Shown piece after piece: positions 34,796-47,559 of a DNA stretch of 64,000 nt. Both the position numbers and the translations under genes were made by a program. Source of the stretch: Portulaca oleracea. Lineage: Eukaryota; Streptophyta; Magnoliopsida; Caryophyllales; Portulacaceae. The stretch spans positions 22,735,594 to 22,799,593 of the forward strand of contig CM055881.1 in the NCBI GenBank assembly GCA_029582165.1. Direction: 5' to 3'. How positions within the stretch are numbered: the stretch's first letter is position 1; every line of letters starts with the position of its first letter. The notes under the pieces were generated by a model that did not search any database, had not been told where the DNA came from, and saw only the letters and a list, made by a program, of their open reading frames with translations.

Positions 34796-35828
34796 ATTTA
34801 GACGGAATGATTAATATAGTTGGAGGACATATTTAGTTAGAGCAAATACAGACCCGCTGCATTTCAAATTTATGTAAATTTGACATTAATTAAAAATGCG
34901 AGTTGTGTATGTATTAAGTTCAGATAGATACAAATTATGTATATTTAACCCGTCCATAGGACAAACAGTTTAACTACTTGAAACAAAAAAAAATTATACT
35001 GTACATCCCTACCTAATTAAAGTTTACTAATTTTCAAGTTTATGTCCTTTCAATGTACTGAGAGCTGGGCTAAGAGAAAATAAGCAAAACAAAAGCCATT
35101 AATCATAGCTGGATTAGTACTGTATGACTAAAATTATTATATGTGAATTAAGTTGTTACCAACCACTTCAACACCACCATCATTAAAAATCTTAGGCAAC
35201 TCAAGCCTTGATTCTCACTATAACTAATGACCACTTATACTATTATTTGTATGGTATATGACCTTATTATTTAGAATGGTAAGTTAGGTTTATTCTATTT
35301 TTTTTCTTACTTTAATTTATTTTAACCGAATCCCTAAAATATACTAAGATCAGCGTCATTTCCTTATCAACTTTAATTTACCTCAGTTAATCTTACCATT
35401 CTAAAGAACATGTCAATAATTTGCAATTATGACAGTTTATTATTGTGAGGCAAATTAAAGAATTTTGTAGATATTTTTTAAGGTATGCTTAAAGTATTGT
35501 GTTTACAGGATAAAGAAGAAAGATCCTGGCAATCCAATTTGATATAATTTTGGTGTGATAGTTTTCTCTGGTTAACTTTTAGGTACATTAACAAGTTTTA
35601 ATTATATAAACAAATCTTAATTACATTAAAAAAATTTAATTACATTGTAATTTGTGTAATTTTTGATAAATTTTAATTGCTTTAACAAATTTTGTGGGTG
35701 TTATTTTTTTTAAGTTATTAAAGTTTTAGAGTTGTCCAACACAGATGATGTTGTATTGAAAATGTTAGTTTCAACAACTTTTACAAATTAATCTGGGGAA
35801 GGAAAAAGAAGATAGGCACTGAATAGTA
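34796..35828. other. AT-rich spacer with a small MITE-like inverted repeat
   Basis: At about 35260-35414 the inverted ends GACCTTATTATTTAGAATGG and GACATGTTCTTTAGAATGG enclose a 155-bp segment that resembles a Tourist-type MITE without a clear duplication. The rest shows nothing recognisable. Confidence 0.45.
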
Positions 35829-36111
35829 CTCCCTTCTTCCCATTTTATTTGTCACTCTAGATATAATTTTAAGAACCAAAAAAACTTCCATCTACATTAA
35901 TTTAGCTTATTGGAAATGTAAAAATCTTGACTAATATGGTAAATAAAAAAGAAAAAAGGTGAATAAAAAATAAAAATGGAAGAAAAAGATGTAATTAATC
36001 AGCTTAATTTGATAAATTAGTAATTAATGTGTTATTGAAATTATAAAGTGACTGATATTATGAGAAAAAAGAAAATTTGTTAAAGTGACAAATAATACGG
36101 AAATGAGGGAG
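35829..36111. mobile_element. Stowaway-like MITE downstream of the bHLH gene
   Basis: Ends CTCCCTTCTTCCCATTTTATT and, inverted, CTCCCTCATTTCCGTATTATT, flanked by TA (35827-35828 and 36112-36113). Length 283 bp. Confidence 0.85.
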
Positions 36112-36503
36112 TAATATGAAAAATATATTCTTTACTTTAACTTCCTTTGACGAAGTTTTAATACAGTATGTTACACTACATGGTACAATAAAAGAGCCTC
36201 CACCAACGACTGTAATATCACAAGGGATGCTCTTAACTAAGCATATACTACGCTCCCTCCTAAAAAAGATAAATAAGAAAAAAGAGGGGGAAGAATAGTA
36301 AAATAAAGACTATTTTAAAATTGAAAAGGAGGTAATTAATAAAGGAGTAAAAAGATTGATTAGACATGGAGACGAATAACTTGACAAATGATGCACCAGT
36401 GTGATAGCGAAGCCTGTTTCTATGTACATACAACCAGCCTGTGTCTGTGTCTTTCTTTCTCCCCCTCTCTCTGGCCATCATATTGAAAATTGATGATTGG
36501 TGG
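36112..36503 (-). other. Probable 3' flank and UTR of the bHLH gene
   Basis: Downstream of the stop codon (36504-36506) on the minus strand. No further exon is evident. An AT-rich part at 36260-36350 could hold polyadenylation signals; none can be singled out. Confidence 0.4.
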
Positions 36504-38093
36504 TTAGAACTCAATTTTCATTAGTGGTGTTTGATATGTCCCTACATAAACACAAAGCAAGCAAGAAATTAGTCTTAGGTTGCCCTAATTCAAACACTAT
36601 AGACATTAATTAATGTGATTCCCTTACTTTAGTTGTGTTTTTAATTTTCGTTACTCTTACCATGGAAGGGTTGTGACTGAGATCCACTCTCCTTTTGGCC
36701 ATACCCCATTTGCACAATAGCTTGTAGGTCTCCCTCGCCCAATGATGCTATCTGTCAAATCAAATTACAAAGTTACATGGATAGTTTACTCATCAAATTC
36801 ATTTCCTTTCGTTTTTTTTTTGGGTTAAGGCCGTGTTATTTTTTGTGGTTGGCAAATTGTTGTGCCACAATCTACCGCAATTTGTCATAATCCACCTCAT
36901 TTTACCACAAATCATTACTTTTTTCTCTCCTCACTTTTCTCCTCTACTTTTTACATGCTCTCTCTTCACCTACCCACATACTAATAACCTACCACAATTC
37001 CATCACACCCCACCACACTATTCCGCAAAATACCGCATAAAAGAAGATGGCCTAAAAATGACAAATCAGACAAGAATGTAGCGGCTCCACTAATGAGGAT
37101 ATTCATGATTAATGATTATTGTACTCTAATTGATTAGAGTAATTAGGAGAGAAATGATGTGATGGAGAAGGGATGGGGGGAATGATTACCTGAGGGACAC
37201 CATTAGGAAATGCATCAAGTGGAGGCAACTGGAAGGCATGATTTGGATGGAGGGTTGGATTTAAAGGGTCCATCGGAGGGCATGGGACCCTTCCGCTTGT
37301 TATGTTATTTTGATGAGGCTGCCCATAATGGGTTTCACCCAAGGTATCTACCCGGTACATTGGATGCGCCATTGTTGAACAATCTGGTTGGATCCCCTGC
37401 ATTTTTTTTTTCTAAAAGTTAGCCTATCCAAATATATTTATTCATAGGCCTAGAAAAATAACCCATTACTGTTGTTCAAAGAATTCCCAAATGACTCCAG
37501 TTCTAACACAATTAACTGTATATAATTATGATATTGGCCGTTCTCATTATTTGTTTACTATAAATGTAAATAGAGATCAGACTTACATCCTTTGAGAAAT
37601 GATTGTCCATACTGAATTCTAGTCTTGGATTCACAGAAGCCAATTTCATGGAGAGGAACTACACGAATATGATATGCAATTAGTGACTTGGAAATTACGA
37701 TCACATGCTTAATTAAATAGTCTAATTACCAAAATTTTACCTCAACTTGTCTTTGCAATGACTGTACATAGTTGATTATTTCATCCAACATCAGTGCTTT
37801 TCCAGTGACCTGAAATTAGTGAATTCGGCCAGGAAATAAATAAAGACGTCACAATCAACCAACTTTATGGGCAAATATTACTCATAAACAGCTCATAATA
37901 CGAATCAAATCAAATCCGTAAACCTCTACTAATAGAAGATGGAATCAAGTATCCAATGACAATTTACCTTATTACAGCCTGGAACAAGATCCTGAAGTAG
38001 CTTCATTCTTTCACTAATTTTCTCTCTTCTTACCTGCCCACATCAAAATTTAAGTGGATTAATTCTTCTACAATTAATCACCATATATATATA

Positions 38094-38153
<60 letters not shown>

Positions 38154-39161
38154 TGTGGGTAGTATATTTCTTACTCTTTCTGCGAGACTGTGGCTATCAG
38201 TGGCCTGGCCCCTTCTTGCTCTAACATGAATGTAATCCTTGGGAGGTTCAGGAGGCTGTTGGTATGAGTTACTCTGTTTTTTACTTTCATCTCGTCTGTT
38301 CTCCTCGGTTTTTGGCTCGCTTCCTTCCTCTGATTTGCATCTCTTTGCATCTGATCCAACCCCATTTGCATTAACCTGAAACCAATTTATTCACGAATTC
38401 ATTTAGCGAAATCATTGCAAGGCTGTATCCTTTTTTGGTGTATTTGCAGTTGATTAAAATCATACTTTGTTGGAATTATTAGGCACGGGAGATTGAGATT
38501 TCCATTTCCCATTAGGAGCTACTTTCCTTTTCCGACTTGATCCGTTTTCAGCACCGGGACTCAGACACGAAACTGATGAGTTGTCCCTAGAGTTAGAGTT
38601 GGGTAATTGACCTTGATCATGACCCGAATGCCCTGTTTCTCTTCTCTCATTAGCAAAACTATCTGAATTCAGCTTATTTTGAGCTTGAGATCCAGCTGCC
38701 TTAAGTGAAGGACTACTGGAAACTCTCTGCAATTTACCGTGAGATCTATGCCCTAATTCTGCATTGCTATTATTGACCTCTAACTGGGTGGTTCTGCCGT
38801 TAAAGCTCTTACTCCCAAAGGAAGAAAACCTGGCTGCCCGCTCCGCAAATCCTGGGTCTCCGGGCATGGCAGGCAGATTTGGGAAGTTGTCCTTGGGTGG
38901 CGAGCTTAGTGGGGTGGTGTAGCATGAATTGGCAGTGATGTATGGTGGCAGAGGACTGCAGATGTTTCCGAGCTTTCCAATGAGCTCTCTGATGATGAAG
39001 TTGTCACCGGAGATAGCAGAGGTGGAGGCATTTTGAGAGGAAACCATGGAGCTGAGGAAGCAGTCCTGTGATTGTGTGGGTTGGATTTCCATTGCACAGG
39101 AGACAGTTTCCCATGTGGGTACTGACGATGAGAATGCATTCATCAAGAATTCTTCCGCCAT
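36504..39161 (-). CDS. bHLH transcription factor, CIB/bHLH62-like subfamily (eight exons, 479 aa)
   Basis: Nuclear DNA-binding protein expected to dimerise and bind E/G-box sites. Exons (minus strand): 39161-38466, 38375-38175, 38033-37968, 37809-37741, 37658-37587, 37396-37190, 36751-36661 and 36541-36504. All joins have GT-AG borders and keep frame, giving 1440 nt with the stop. The N-terminal exon holds the subfamily hallmark [13 protein letters not shown] and a [13 protein letters not shown] segment, plus a basic stretch (SSRKRK). The bHLH domain spans about residues 284-345: basic region with His294, Glu298 and Arg302 (the H-E-R set for G-box binding), helix 1 [13 protein letters not shown], loop GCNKVTGKA and helix 2 [20 protein letters not shown]. 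The 38-nt last exon encodes a tail ending MKIEF. The subfamily includes CIB1, BEE, HBI1 and bHLH49/62/78 in Arabidopsis; I cannot fix the orthologue. The reading frame is intact. Confidence 0.95.
36829..37052. mobile_element. Tourist-like MITE in the sixth intron of the bHLH gene
   Basis: Ends GGCCGTGTTATTTTTTGTGG and, inverted, GGCCATCTTCTTTTATGCGG, with TAA duplicated (36826-36828 and 37053-37055). It lies between exons 6 and 7 and leaves the splice sites untouched. Confidence 0.8.
38083..38149. repeat. (TA)n microsatellite in the second intron of the bHLH gene
   Basis: A run of about 30 TA units, interrupted once near 38093, sits between exons 2 and 3. Likely length-polymorphic. Confidence 0.9.
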
Positions 39162-39387
39162 GATTGCTTCAATTTTTGGACTGGGGTTTGATCCAAACTA
39201 TGGAGACTAAGATGAAATTATATTACATTTGACTTGGTATTCAATTGGTTTAGGTCGTTGAAAAACAGGGGAGTTGTGATTTTGTTTCAAGTAGTTTGCA
39301 GGGGCCAGAAAGGTAACGTAATTAAGAGCGAGATGAGAAAAAAGTGGGAGAAAGTGGGGGAAGGTGTTTGGAAGGGATGTTTGAGTC

Positions 39388-39398
39388 TATAATATATA
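39388..39398 (-). promoter_or_regulatory. Candidate TATA box of the bHLH gene
   Basis: On the minus strand TATATATTATA lies about 227 bp upstream of the start codon at 39161, which leaves room for a 5' UTR near 200 nt. No other strong core element stands out between 39162 and 39520. Confidence 0.45.
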
Positions 39399-39520
39399 GA
39401 GATAAAGAAAATAAAATAAGCACTAGTTGATTCCCAATGGAAAAAAAGAGAAAACGTGAATAAATAATAAAAAAAGGTTATTGATACTTTTTTTTTTGGT
39501 GTGTCACACGCTATTAGAAT

Positions 39521-40086
39521 GAGGGGTGTTTACGGTGCGGTTCGGTGCGGCGGTGAAACTGGAATTGTGATCGGAACACCCAATTTTTTTTAAACTGGTG
39601 CAACAGATTTAATGGTGCGGTGTCACCGGTTAACTGGAACCATCTTTATTTCCATCAAAATTAAAATATCATCATTTAATCAATCACAAAACAAAAAAAA
39701 TTCAAGTTCGGTTCCGACTGTGTCTGTGTAAAGACTTTTTTGCTTGCTAGTTTCCACTGTGTTTGTGTAAATTACATTGCTTGCTAGTTCAATTACATTT
39801 TTTAATTACATTGTTTGCTAGTTCCCATTGTGTCTGTGTAATTTTTTTTAAAATCTATATACACAAACACACACACACACACATATATATAATATATATA
39901 TGTTAATGGTGTGATTCTGGTTTCCCGTCGGTTTGAAAATTACAAATCGGAACCGCCCCATTTAACATCCGATTTATCAGGTTCGATGCACTGGAAAAAT
40001 GAAGCGGTTCAGTGTTGTCCATTTCCAATGTTTTTTTGGTCGGTTTACAGTTCGGTGAAGCGGTTCCGGTTTTTTGAACAACCCTA
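39521..40086. mobile_element. hAT-type MITE upstream of the bHLH gene
   Basis: Ends GAGGGGTGTTTACGGTGCGG and, inverted, TAGGGTTGTTCAAAAAACCGG. The 8-bp flanks ATTAGAAT (39513-39520) and ATTAGAGC (40087-40094) match at six of eight positions. The interior has repeated CGGTTC/GAACCG tracts and a (CA)n/(TA)n run near 39860-39900. It lies about 360 bp upstream of the bHLH start codon. Confidence 0.65.
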
Positions 40087-40094
40087 ATTAGAGC

Positions 40095-40516
40095 AACCAA
40101 AAAAATAGATCCTTCTCTGCTGCTACGGACACCGGTCACCACTCACAAGTCTTGCCTTGTTTCTTCAAATCGTGCCCAACTTCATATTCCTTCCCTCCAC
40201 AAATAAGTGTCTTTCATAATTTTAATGGTTTATCTTTATTTAATAACTAGTCTTAAGCCCATTCAATGCACAGATATATTAAAAAATATGTGTTTAATAA
40301 TAAAAAAGCAACTATTATATAATTGTACGTACATATAAATATACAGAAGGAAAAAGAAATTTAAATAACAATTTAATTAAGAAATATGTATGTGCATACC
40401 AATTTAAAAGGAAATCATAAAATGACATTATGAATTCAATACACATGTACATCCCACTATTAATACAAACATTTGCATATCAATATTAAAACAAACAATA
40501 AATAGCACTATGTCTC
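40095..40516. other. AT-rich spacer
   Basis: No gene or clear element recognised before the T2 LTR begins at 40517. Confidence 0.6.
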
Positions 40517-41413
40517 TGTAGACACGGAATTTGTACGAGCATAATCTCGACACACCAAAATCAGCAAATCGTTTGGGCCAAATGATAAATGGGTCATTGA
40601 GCCCAAAAAGTCAACAGCTTGAGCCCAAGAAGTCAAAACAGGCCGCCTACATTCGTCAAAACCCCCCTGGGTTTTAATTTTCAGAGGACAAGCCCACATA
40701 AAATCAGGCCCAAAAGCGCGCCCCGACCCAAAAGTCTCAAAACCCGCCTAGGTTTTCTGCGGAGTAATAGCGTGACGTCGTTTTGTTCCGCATCACTGAT
40801 CCGCGTGATGATCAATTTAAAACCCGCCTAGGTTTTGATTGATCTGGCGCCAAAATCTGCATGCATGCAATTCAATCCCTTGATCTTTGCCCACGTGATT
40901 GACCCTGGTTTGACCTCTCAAAACTCGCCTAGGTTTTGATCCTTGAAGGGCATGATCGTGGGGTGTGTTCCTCTTGGTTTCCCTCCAAATCTCTCACTCC
41001 CTCACCTACAAATACTCCCTCCATTTCACCCTCATCATCATTCTCATCATCTACTACCATTACTCTACTCTCATATCATCAACAATCACCCTCTATCCCC
41101 ATTACTCTACCAAATTTCCATCAAACTCTCTCTATACTTCATCTCTAATCCCTTCATAATCACACTCATCACATCCATATCATCACCCATATATCACCTT
41201 TCTAAACCACTCACATTATTTTATCCAAGCCGAGGCCAAGTCAAGGGATCAAATCCATTGCATCCGCCACCTTAAAGCAAGGTTTCATCACCCCGAAAAT
41301 GAATTTCGAAAATAAAAACATCGTTATTTAAGGATTAAGCAACCTTAGTCGACTCCCGATTGTTTAAGTAGCGCATCACGGGATGAGGGTCAACTTTTTC
41401 TAGGGTACCTACA
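40517..41413 (+). repeat. T2 5' LTR
   Basis: 897 bp from TGTAGACACG to GGTACCTACA. It carries four copies of AAAACCCGCCTAGGTTTT or close variants at 40658, 40739, 40819 and 40920. A weak TATA-like TACAAATAC follows at 41007-41015, then a CT-rich leader. The LTR shares its first 9 bases and general plan with T1 but not the palindrome. Confidence 0.85.
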
Positions 41414-41416
41414 GAT

Positions 41417-41434
41417 TGGCGTCTCCACTGGGGA
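41417..41434 (+). other. T2 primer-binding site
   Basis: TGGCGTCTCCACTGGGGA starts 3 bp after the LTR end (41413). It matches the Tat/Ogre-type primer site apart from one base, and fixes the LTR boundary and plus orientation. Confidence 0.75.
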
Positions 41435-42690
41435 CTTAAACTTAAAAAGAGGGTAAAACTTGAAAAAATCGAATTGATTTGAAAGTGTAAAAGGGAGAAG
41501 TTAATTTATTTCGCAACTTTATTATTCTTTTAGGCATCCTTTGCATACCGGGCCACTAATCAGGTCTTCTGACACGTTAGCACAAAGGCGACGGTTTAAC
41601 TAATAACTAGGATTTTCCCTCGAGAGCGGGTGGCCACTACTTGTGTGATGCACCCTACATCGTCAAGCATTTGGTCTCTCCTCTCCCCGTGTTACACTCA
41701 AAGGGCTTCCTTGAAGTTCTTTTAGCCATACCTCACACTCCTTACCTAAGGGTATGGAGCACCGGGGTGAGAACATACTGTAGGCCATGTAACCCAACCA
41801 TAGAAATCCATGAATGTAGAGCTTTGGTTTAGGGTAACCCTTCATGTTGTATGCTATGTGCTATGTGTTTCCCTTTCACTTTTCTTTTTTTAAAGAGTCG
41901 GTCCTAGTTTGGAGATTTTGTTCTAGTCCATATAAAATTCATTGGGTTGAGAAAATGATTCTTTATTAATTGATATAATTAACTCAAAGGCATTATGGTT
42001 AGCCCAAGTGGAAGGGCCCATTTATGTTTGAAAGTTGATTATCTTAATCAATAAATAAAAATTGACTCATCTTTGATGATATTATATGGCCTTTTACGAA
42101 ATTTTCTTAACAAAGGTCCCAAAAAAAAAAAAGTCCAACAAAGTAATGGATAGCGTCTTAGACTGCATAATAGTCACTAGGCTTGAGTAAATTAATTTAT
42201 CGATCTAATTAATAAATCCGTCATATTTATGGTCGACCCGTTGTTAGGCCCAACCATATTAGATTTGTCAATTAAGCCCATAAATTAATTATGACTCGCT
42301 TATTGTTGACTTTATCCAGTCCTTTACAATATCCATTTTCCTCGAGTATAAAAAGAGAAGGTTAAAAAAAAGGGTGGATTGTCAGTCTTGTTGAACATTA
42401 TTCTAGTCCGCATAATAACCAATATGGTTTGAGCTGCCTGAGTTGTTGGGCCAAGTTACAGATTATCCTTAAAACGGTTGGCCCGTGGATGGGCCCCATC
42501 CGAATTGAGAAACACTAACTAAAGCCTGTTGACTCATGATCCGCTCGCTATGTTTGACTTTATCCGGCCCTTTATAATGCTCTGTTTTTAGGTCATATAG
42601 AGTTAGGTTATGCACTCCCAAAAAGTGCGTGAGTCCTTTGTGTCAGCATATATGTGTCGAGTCTGTTAGGATCGTATAGGTCCTTAGGGC
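41435..42690 (+). other. T2 untranslated leader
   Basis: No convincing ORF in 1.25 kb. Parts resemble the T1 leader (for example a GGCCACTAATCAGG-like block near 41550). It leads into gag. Confidence 0.5.
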
Positions 42691-44547
42691 ATGCATGCAT
42701 CGGGTGGAATGTGTCTGAGTATGTCATCGAGTGTCCTAACTTTGAATTTCCATGTAGGCATCATTGGTGATCGACTCCGAGCCCGCATTCGAGATCCACG
42801 TACCGGTCCTTTGATTCCGAACCCTCACTACGATCCATCTGCAACCAGTGACTGCATCATGTCTGGAGAGCAATTCCAAGAAATCCCAGTCCAGAGCACC
42901 GAAGCCAACATCACGAAGCATTTGGACGATCTTTACACCAAAATGCAAGGTCTGATATTCGCCAATACCTTAGAACAGGAGCAGAAGATGAGTAAAAGGC
43001 TGAATGAACAACAACAAGTGATGGATGGTATGCTGCAAGCCATCACTAAGATTAATACCAAGTTGGGGTTGAATGTTGAAGAAGACGATGAAGAGATGCA
43101 TGGGTATGAATCTGAACCTGAAATCACTAAGACATCGTCAGATTCTGGAGGAATAAGGATATCCAAAACAAAGGTTAATACCCCTGAGGCACCTAAACCC
43201 ACGAAGGACCCTGCTGTTAAGGCCCTTGAACATAAGTTAGAAAGCCTTACCAAAGCAATGAGCATTGTGCCGGCCTTTGCTGACAAGTACCTGGAAGTGC
43301 CATTGCCTGTTCAGCCAATTATGAAGATAGCTGATAAAGCTGAGGTACCGAACATCAGATTCAAACCCTCCGAGAATCCAGTTCACCATATTGAAGAATT
43401 CATGAGGTGGACACCCTTAAACCGGATTGATGTCAGTTTATACTCTATTGTCTTCCCATCCACCCTAGATGGTGAAGCCAAGGTATGGTATCATGCTTTA
43501 CCACCCCAAACGAAGGCCGATTAGAATGAACTATTCAAAACTTTCATTAATCACTATAGTCGCATCCAGAAGAAGCAAGCTACGGTGGATGACTTAACCA
43601 CCATGAAGCAACGAGACAATCCCTCTCCGTCTACAGTTGTCTACTTTCAAGCAGGGACTGAAAGGCAGCTTATCCAAACACTTGGGATACCACGTCATTA
43701 AAGACTTTGACTACTTGAAGGACATTTGTGTCCAACTGGAGATGATGCATAATAATAAGACCACTTCGTCTGGGTGGAAGGGGTCTAGTTTCAACAGGAG
43801 GGCTACTAGTGCGCCTAGCCACCCTCCTAAGATTATGGAGATTAACTCTATCCAGCGCAAGGGGCCTATTATACCAAGGTATGGGACCTACACACCACTA
43901 GACATCTCTTACTCACAGGCTCTTGATCGGTTGGTCAAGAAAGGTTTTTTGGTTCTGCCTTTGCCAAAAGAAGAGCCGGCGATTAAAGGAAAAAATTGGG
44001 TGCTTACCAATTTTGCCGCTATCATCGTTGCCGAGGACATGATACTGAAAAATGTTGGACTCTTAAGAACAAGATAGAGGACATGATAAAGGATGGGACG
44101 CTGCCCATGCCAAAAGCTGCCCAGAAACCTAACAATCAAAGCAACCTGATGCCCGAGCATACAAATGTTGTTTTCTGTGGAGATTTTAGTTTCGATCCTT
44201 CCACTTTAATTGTTGAAACGGGTCGACCTATCCCCAAAGTACTTGGTTTTCATGAAGACCTATCCATTCATGGCATTTGGGATAGTGATGACGATGATAA
44301 GCATGAGCACTCTGAGACAGAATGGATGAAGACAGAGGAACCAACATCAGATGGTGTGGCATTTCTCACTCGATCAGGCCGCCATAATAACAGGAACACC
44401 ACCACCCCAGTGGTTGTTTCTAACCCTATGCCAATGGTTAGAGATGACAGTCAGGCTCTTCCTAAAGATCCACTTCTCACACAACTTAAGAAGACCAGAG
44501 CTGAAGTTACTATATGGCAGCTGATATGCACGTTCGCAAGCACATAG
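42691..44547 (+). pseudogene. T2 gag
   Basis: The main open piece is 42691-43524. Translation may start at the downstream ATG near 42859 (MSGEQFQEIPVQS). It contains acidic coiled-coil-like sequence and the capsid-type region VPNIRFKPSENPVHHIEEF and WYHALPPQTKAD, where a TGG-to-TAG change stops it. The sequence continues in other frames at 43637-44077 and 43996-44547; the latter holds the zinc-knuckle-like FCRYHRCRGHDTEKCWTLK. Not translatable as one protein. Confidence 0.75.
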
Positions 44548-44669
44548 ACAAAGGATGTTGGATGCTCTTACTGCATTAACAGTACTTCCCACGATGACTC
44601 CTGAATCTCTAGTTGCTCATGTGGCTACCCATCAAGAGGAAATCACCTTTGGAATTGAAGCACCGTCTC

Positions 44670-46020
44670 AGGGAGGGACATCCCACAACTAAGCACTGTA
44701 CCTTATAGTGCAATGTTCCAACAAGACCATCCCACCGGTTTTGGTTGATAATGGCTCAGCTGTAAATGTGCGCCCCTGGAGGATGGCACAAAAATTGGGA
44801 GTCCAACAACAACATCTGACCCAGAATGGCGTACAACTCAGAGCCTATAACAATTCACCTCGAAGATCAGTCGGATCCATAGTATTGCCCATAACTATTG
44901 GCAATATTACTCGGAATGTGGAGTTCGTGGTGCTTGACATTCCAGCCTCCTTCAACCTACTACTTGGGAGGCTGTGGCTTCATGAATGCAATGCAATAAC
45001 ATCTACCTTACACCAGAAGGTAAAGATGTTGGTTTAAGGCCAAGTTATCACAATCTCGGGAGAATCCATCAGTGTTGTTTTACTCCCAAGCAAACGACCT
45101 TTGAAGTGGAACACAGTTCTATGGACGAAGAACTTCACAGCTTTGAACTTGTAGTGACGTTGAGCCAGGACAAAGCTCACTTTGACTTCGATCTATACTC
45201 AAATCCCAAAGTGCACGCTATACTCAAAAGACAAGGTCATTTCCCTAGGATGCCGCTGGGAAAGAACCCAAAAAACAAGATTCCTCCTGTGTTCAAGGCA
45301 TTCAAGCAGAAGGGAAGGTTCGACTTAGGATACAAGCCAACCGAGAAGGAAGTTAGGCTCGCCAGAATAGCCATAGCTGAGCAGAAGAGGATGGACAATC
45401 CTCCTACCTTATTCCAAATGAAGCCCTATCCACTCACTCTTAATGGGCAGTTTGTTAGGGAAGGTGATGACTTCCCTTCTTATGGGTTCCCTGAACCATT
45501 ATACCCGAAGAACAAGGGAATTCAAGTTGCTGGGTTAGAAGTTTTCAATGACTGCACCATTAATATGGCTACTGTTTTTATCCCCGCTCGGGATAAACAG
45601 CCATCGTTGGAATGGACTCATCTTGCTGGGAGCAACATATTCGGCTTGCTATTCGGATAAGAAGCTGTCAAAGAGAAGTCTGAAGCTGACGCTGTTATTG
45701 CTGCAATATCCAACCCAGGCTTTGACCCGAGCTCTATGATCATCAAAGACGGAGGAGTCAAGGCTGTCTCGTGGATTGATGCTGAGGAGAATAGCTTTGT
45801 TTTATCTGTAGGAGAGTCTGTTCCTAAGGACATAGAGTCAGGTCCTAAGGATCTAGAGTCAAGTGAGTCTGGTTTTGAGTCTGCTGGCGATGTATTCCTT
45901 TCTGCATTCAATAAGATGAACCTTTCTGCTTACTCTGATTCTTCTTTCCCTTCTTCCCTGAACTGTTGCGCCAATAATAATCTGGAATTTAATTAACCTT
46001 TAAAAGAATTTTCCAATGAA
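44670..46020 (+). pseudogene. T2 aspartic protease and linker to RT
   Basis: The protease at 44708-45037 has the active-site motif VDNGSAVNV and the flap-end signature PASFNLLLGRLWLHE. The linker continues in a shifted frame at 44986-45660, with IPPVFKAFKQKGRFDLGYKP, then in further pieces to about 46020. One frameshift near 45000 and a stop near 45990 are evident. Confidence 0.75.
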
Positions 46021-46029
46021 CATGAGCAT

Positions 46030-47500
46030 AAAATGGCGGTGTTGGAAGACACCATCTCCATAAATGTGGGCACAGAAGAGCAACCTCGGGAGTTGAAGTT
46101 AGGAAGTTCGCTCACAGCAGAAGAACATGTAGCATTTAGGAGCTTCTCAAGGAGTTTGTGGATGTATTCGCATGGTCCTACGAGGACATGCCGGGGATTG
46201 ACAGGGAGATTGCGAAGCACACTGTACCTTTGCTCCCTAATGCAAAGCCGGTTCGACAAAAGGCTAGCAGGATCAAGCCTGAATGGGCTAAGAAAATTGA
46301 AGAAGAAGTGATCAAACAGCTTAATGCTAAGTTTATCAAAGCAGTCCAATACCCTGAATGGATTGCTAATATCGTTCCAGTTCCCAAGAAGGATGGGAAA
46401 GTGCGCATGTGTGTGGACTTCTGAGACCTTAACAAAGCCAGTCCCAAGGATAGTTTCCCGCTACCTCAAATTGATGTGTTAGTGGATAACACTTGCGGAC
46501 ATGAGCTCTTATCCTTTATAGACGGATATGCCGATTACAATCAAATAAAAATGGCAGAAGAAGACATGGAGAAGACCTCCTTCACAACACCATGGGGAAC
46601 GTACTGCTATGTAGTCATACCTTTCGGTCTTAAAAATACCGGCGCAACATACCAGAAAACTGCCAACACCCTACTTCATGACATGATACACATAGAAGTA
46701 GAAGTTTATGTGGATGATATGATTGTTAAATCCAAGACAAGGGAGGAGCATATTCCTAACCTCCGCAAGTTCTTTCTGCGACTTCGCAAATACAAGATGC
46801 GACTCAATCCAGCAAAGTGCACCTTCGGTGTTACCTCTGGGAACCTGCTAGGCTATGTGGTTAGCCAACGGGGCATTGAAGTTGACCCTTCAAAGATAAA
46901 GGCTATCCAACAGCTGCAACCGCCCAAGACAGAAAAAGAGATAAGAGGCTTCCTAGGATGAGTCCAGTATATCAGCAGGTTCATCTCGAAACTCACCATG
47001 ACCGGTGAACCTTTGTTTAAGAAACTGAAGAAAGGAAGTAAAGGATAATGGGACGATCAATGTCAAGCCGCTTTTGATAAAATCAAGGAGTATTTGCAAC
47101 ATCCTCCAGTCCTCATGCCGCCAGTACCGGATGAGCCTCTACTCCTTTACCTTACAGTGACTAGCTCTACAATGGGGGCTATGCTGGCTCAAAAGGTTAA
47201 AGGTCAAGAGAGCGCCATCTACTACTTGAGCAAGAAGTTCCTCGACTATGAAAGTCGATACGCTGACATAGAAAAAAGCGCTCTTGCATCGGTTTGGGCC
47301 ATAAAGAAGCTAAGGCATTACATGCTTTCACATACTGTATATGTCATAGCTGAGAACAATCCCATCAAATTCATTATGGAGCAACCAACCATCAACAACC
47401 GCATTGCTCGATGGGTAGTTATGCTTTCAGAGTTTAATCTTTAATATTTACCCCAGAAATCCATCAAAGGGCGAGTTGTGTCAGATTCTTGGCTGCTTCA
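46030..47500 (+). pseudogene. T2 reverse transcriptase and RNase H
   Basis: RT motifs are well preserved: WIANIVPVPKKDGKVRMCVDF, FIDGYADYNQIKM, IPFGLKNTGATYQ and catalytic YVDDMIVKS (near 46706). The RT-linked RNase H follows at 47094-47444 with AIYYLSKKFLDYESRYADIE. Premature stops at about 46424 and 46961 (each CGA to TGA relative to the family consensus), 47047 and 47444 (to TAA) block it. Most are explained by single C-to-T changes rather than indels. Confidence 0.85.
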
Positions 47501-47559
47501 CCATCAAAGGAACCTCCAAGCACTCACTTGGAATTCCCAGACGAAGATGTATTCTTCAC

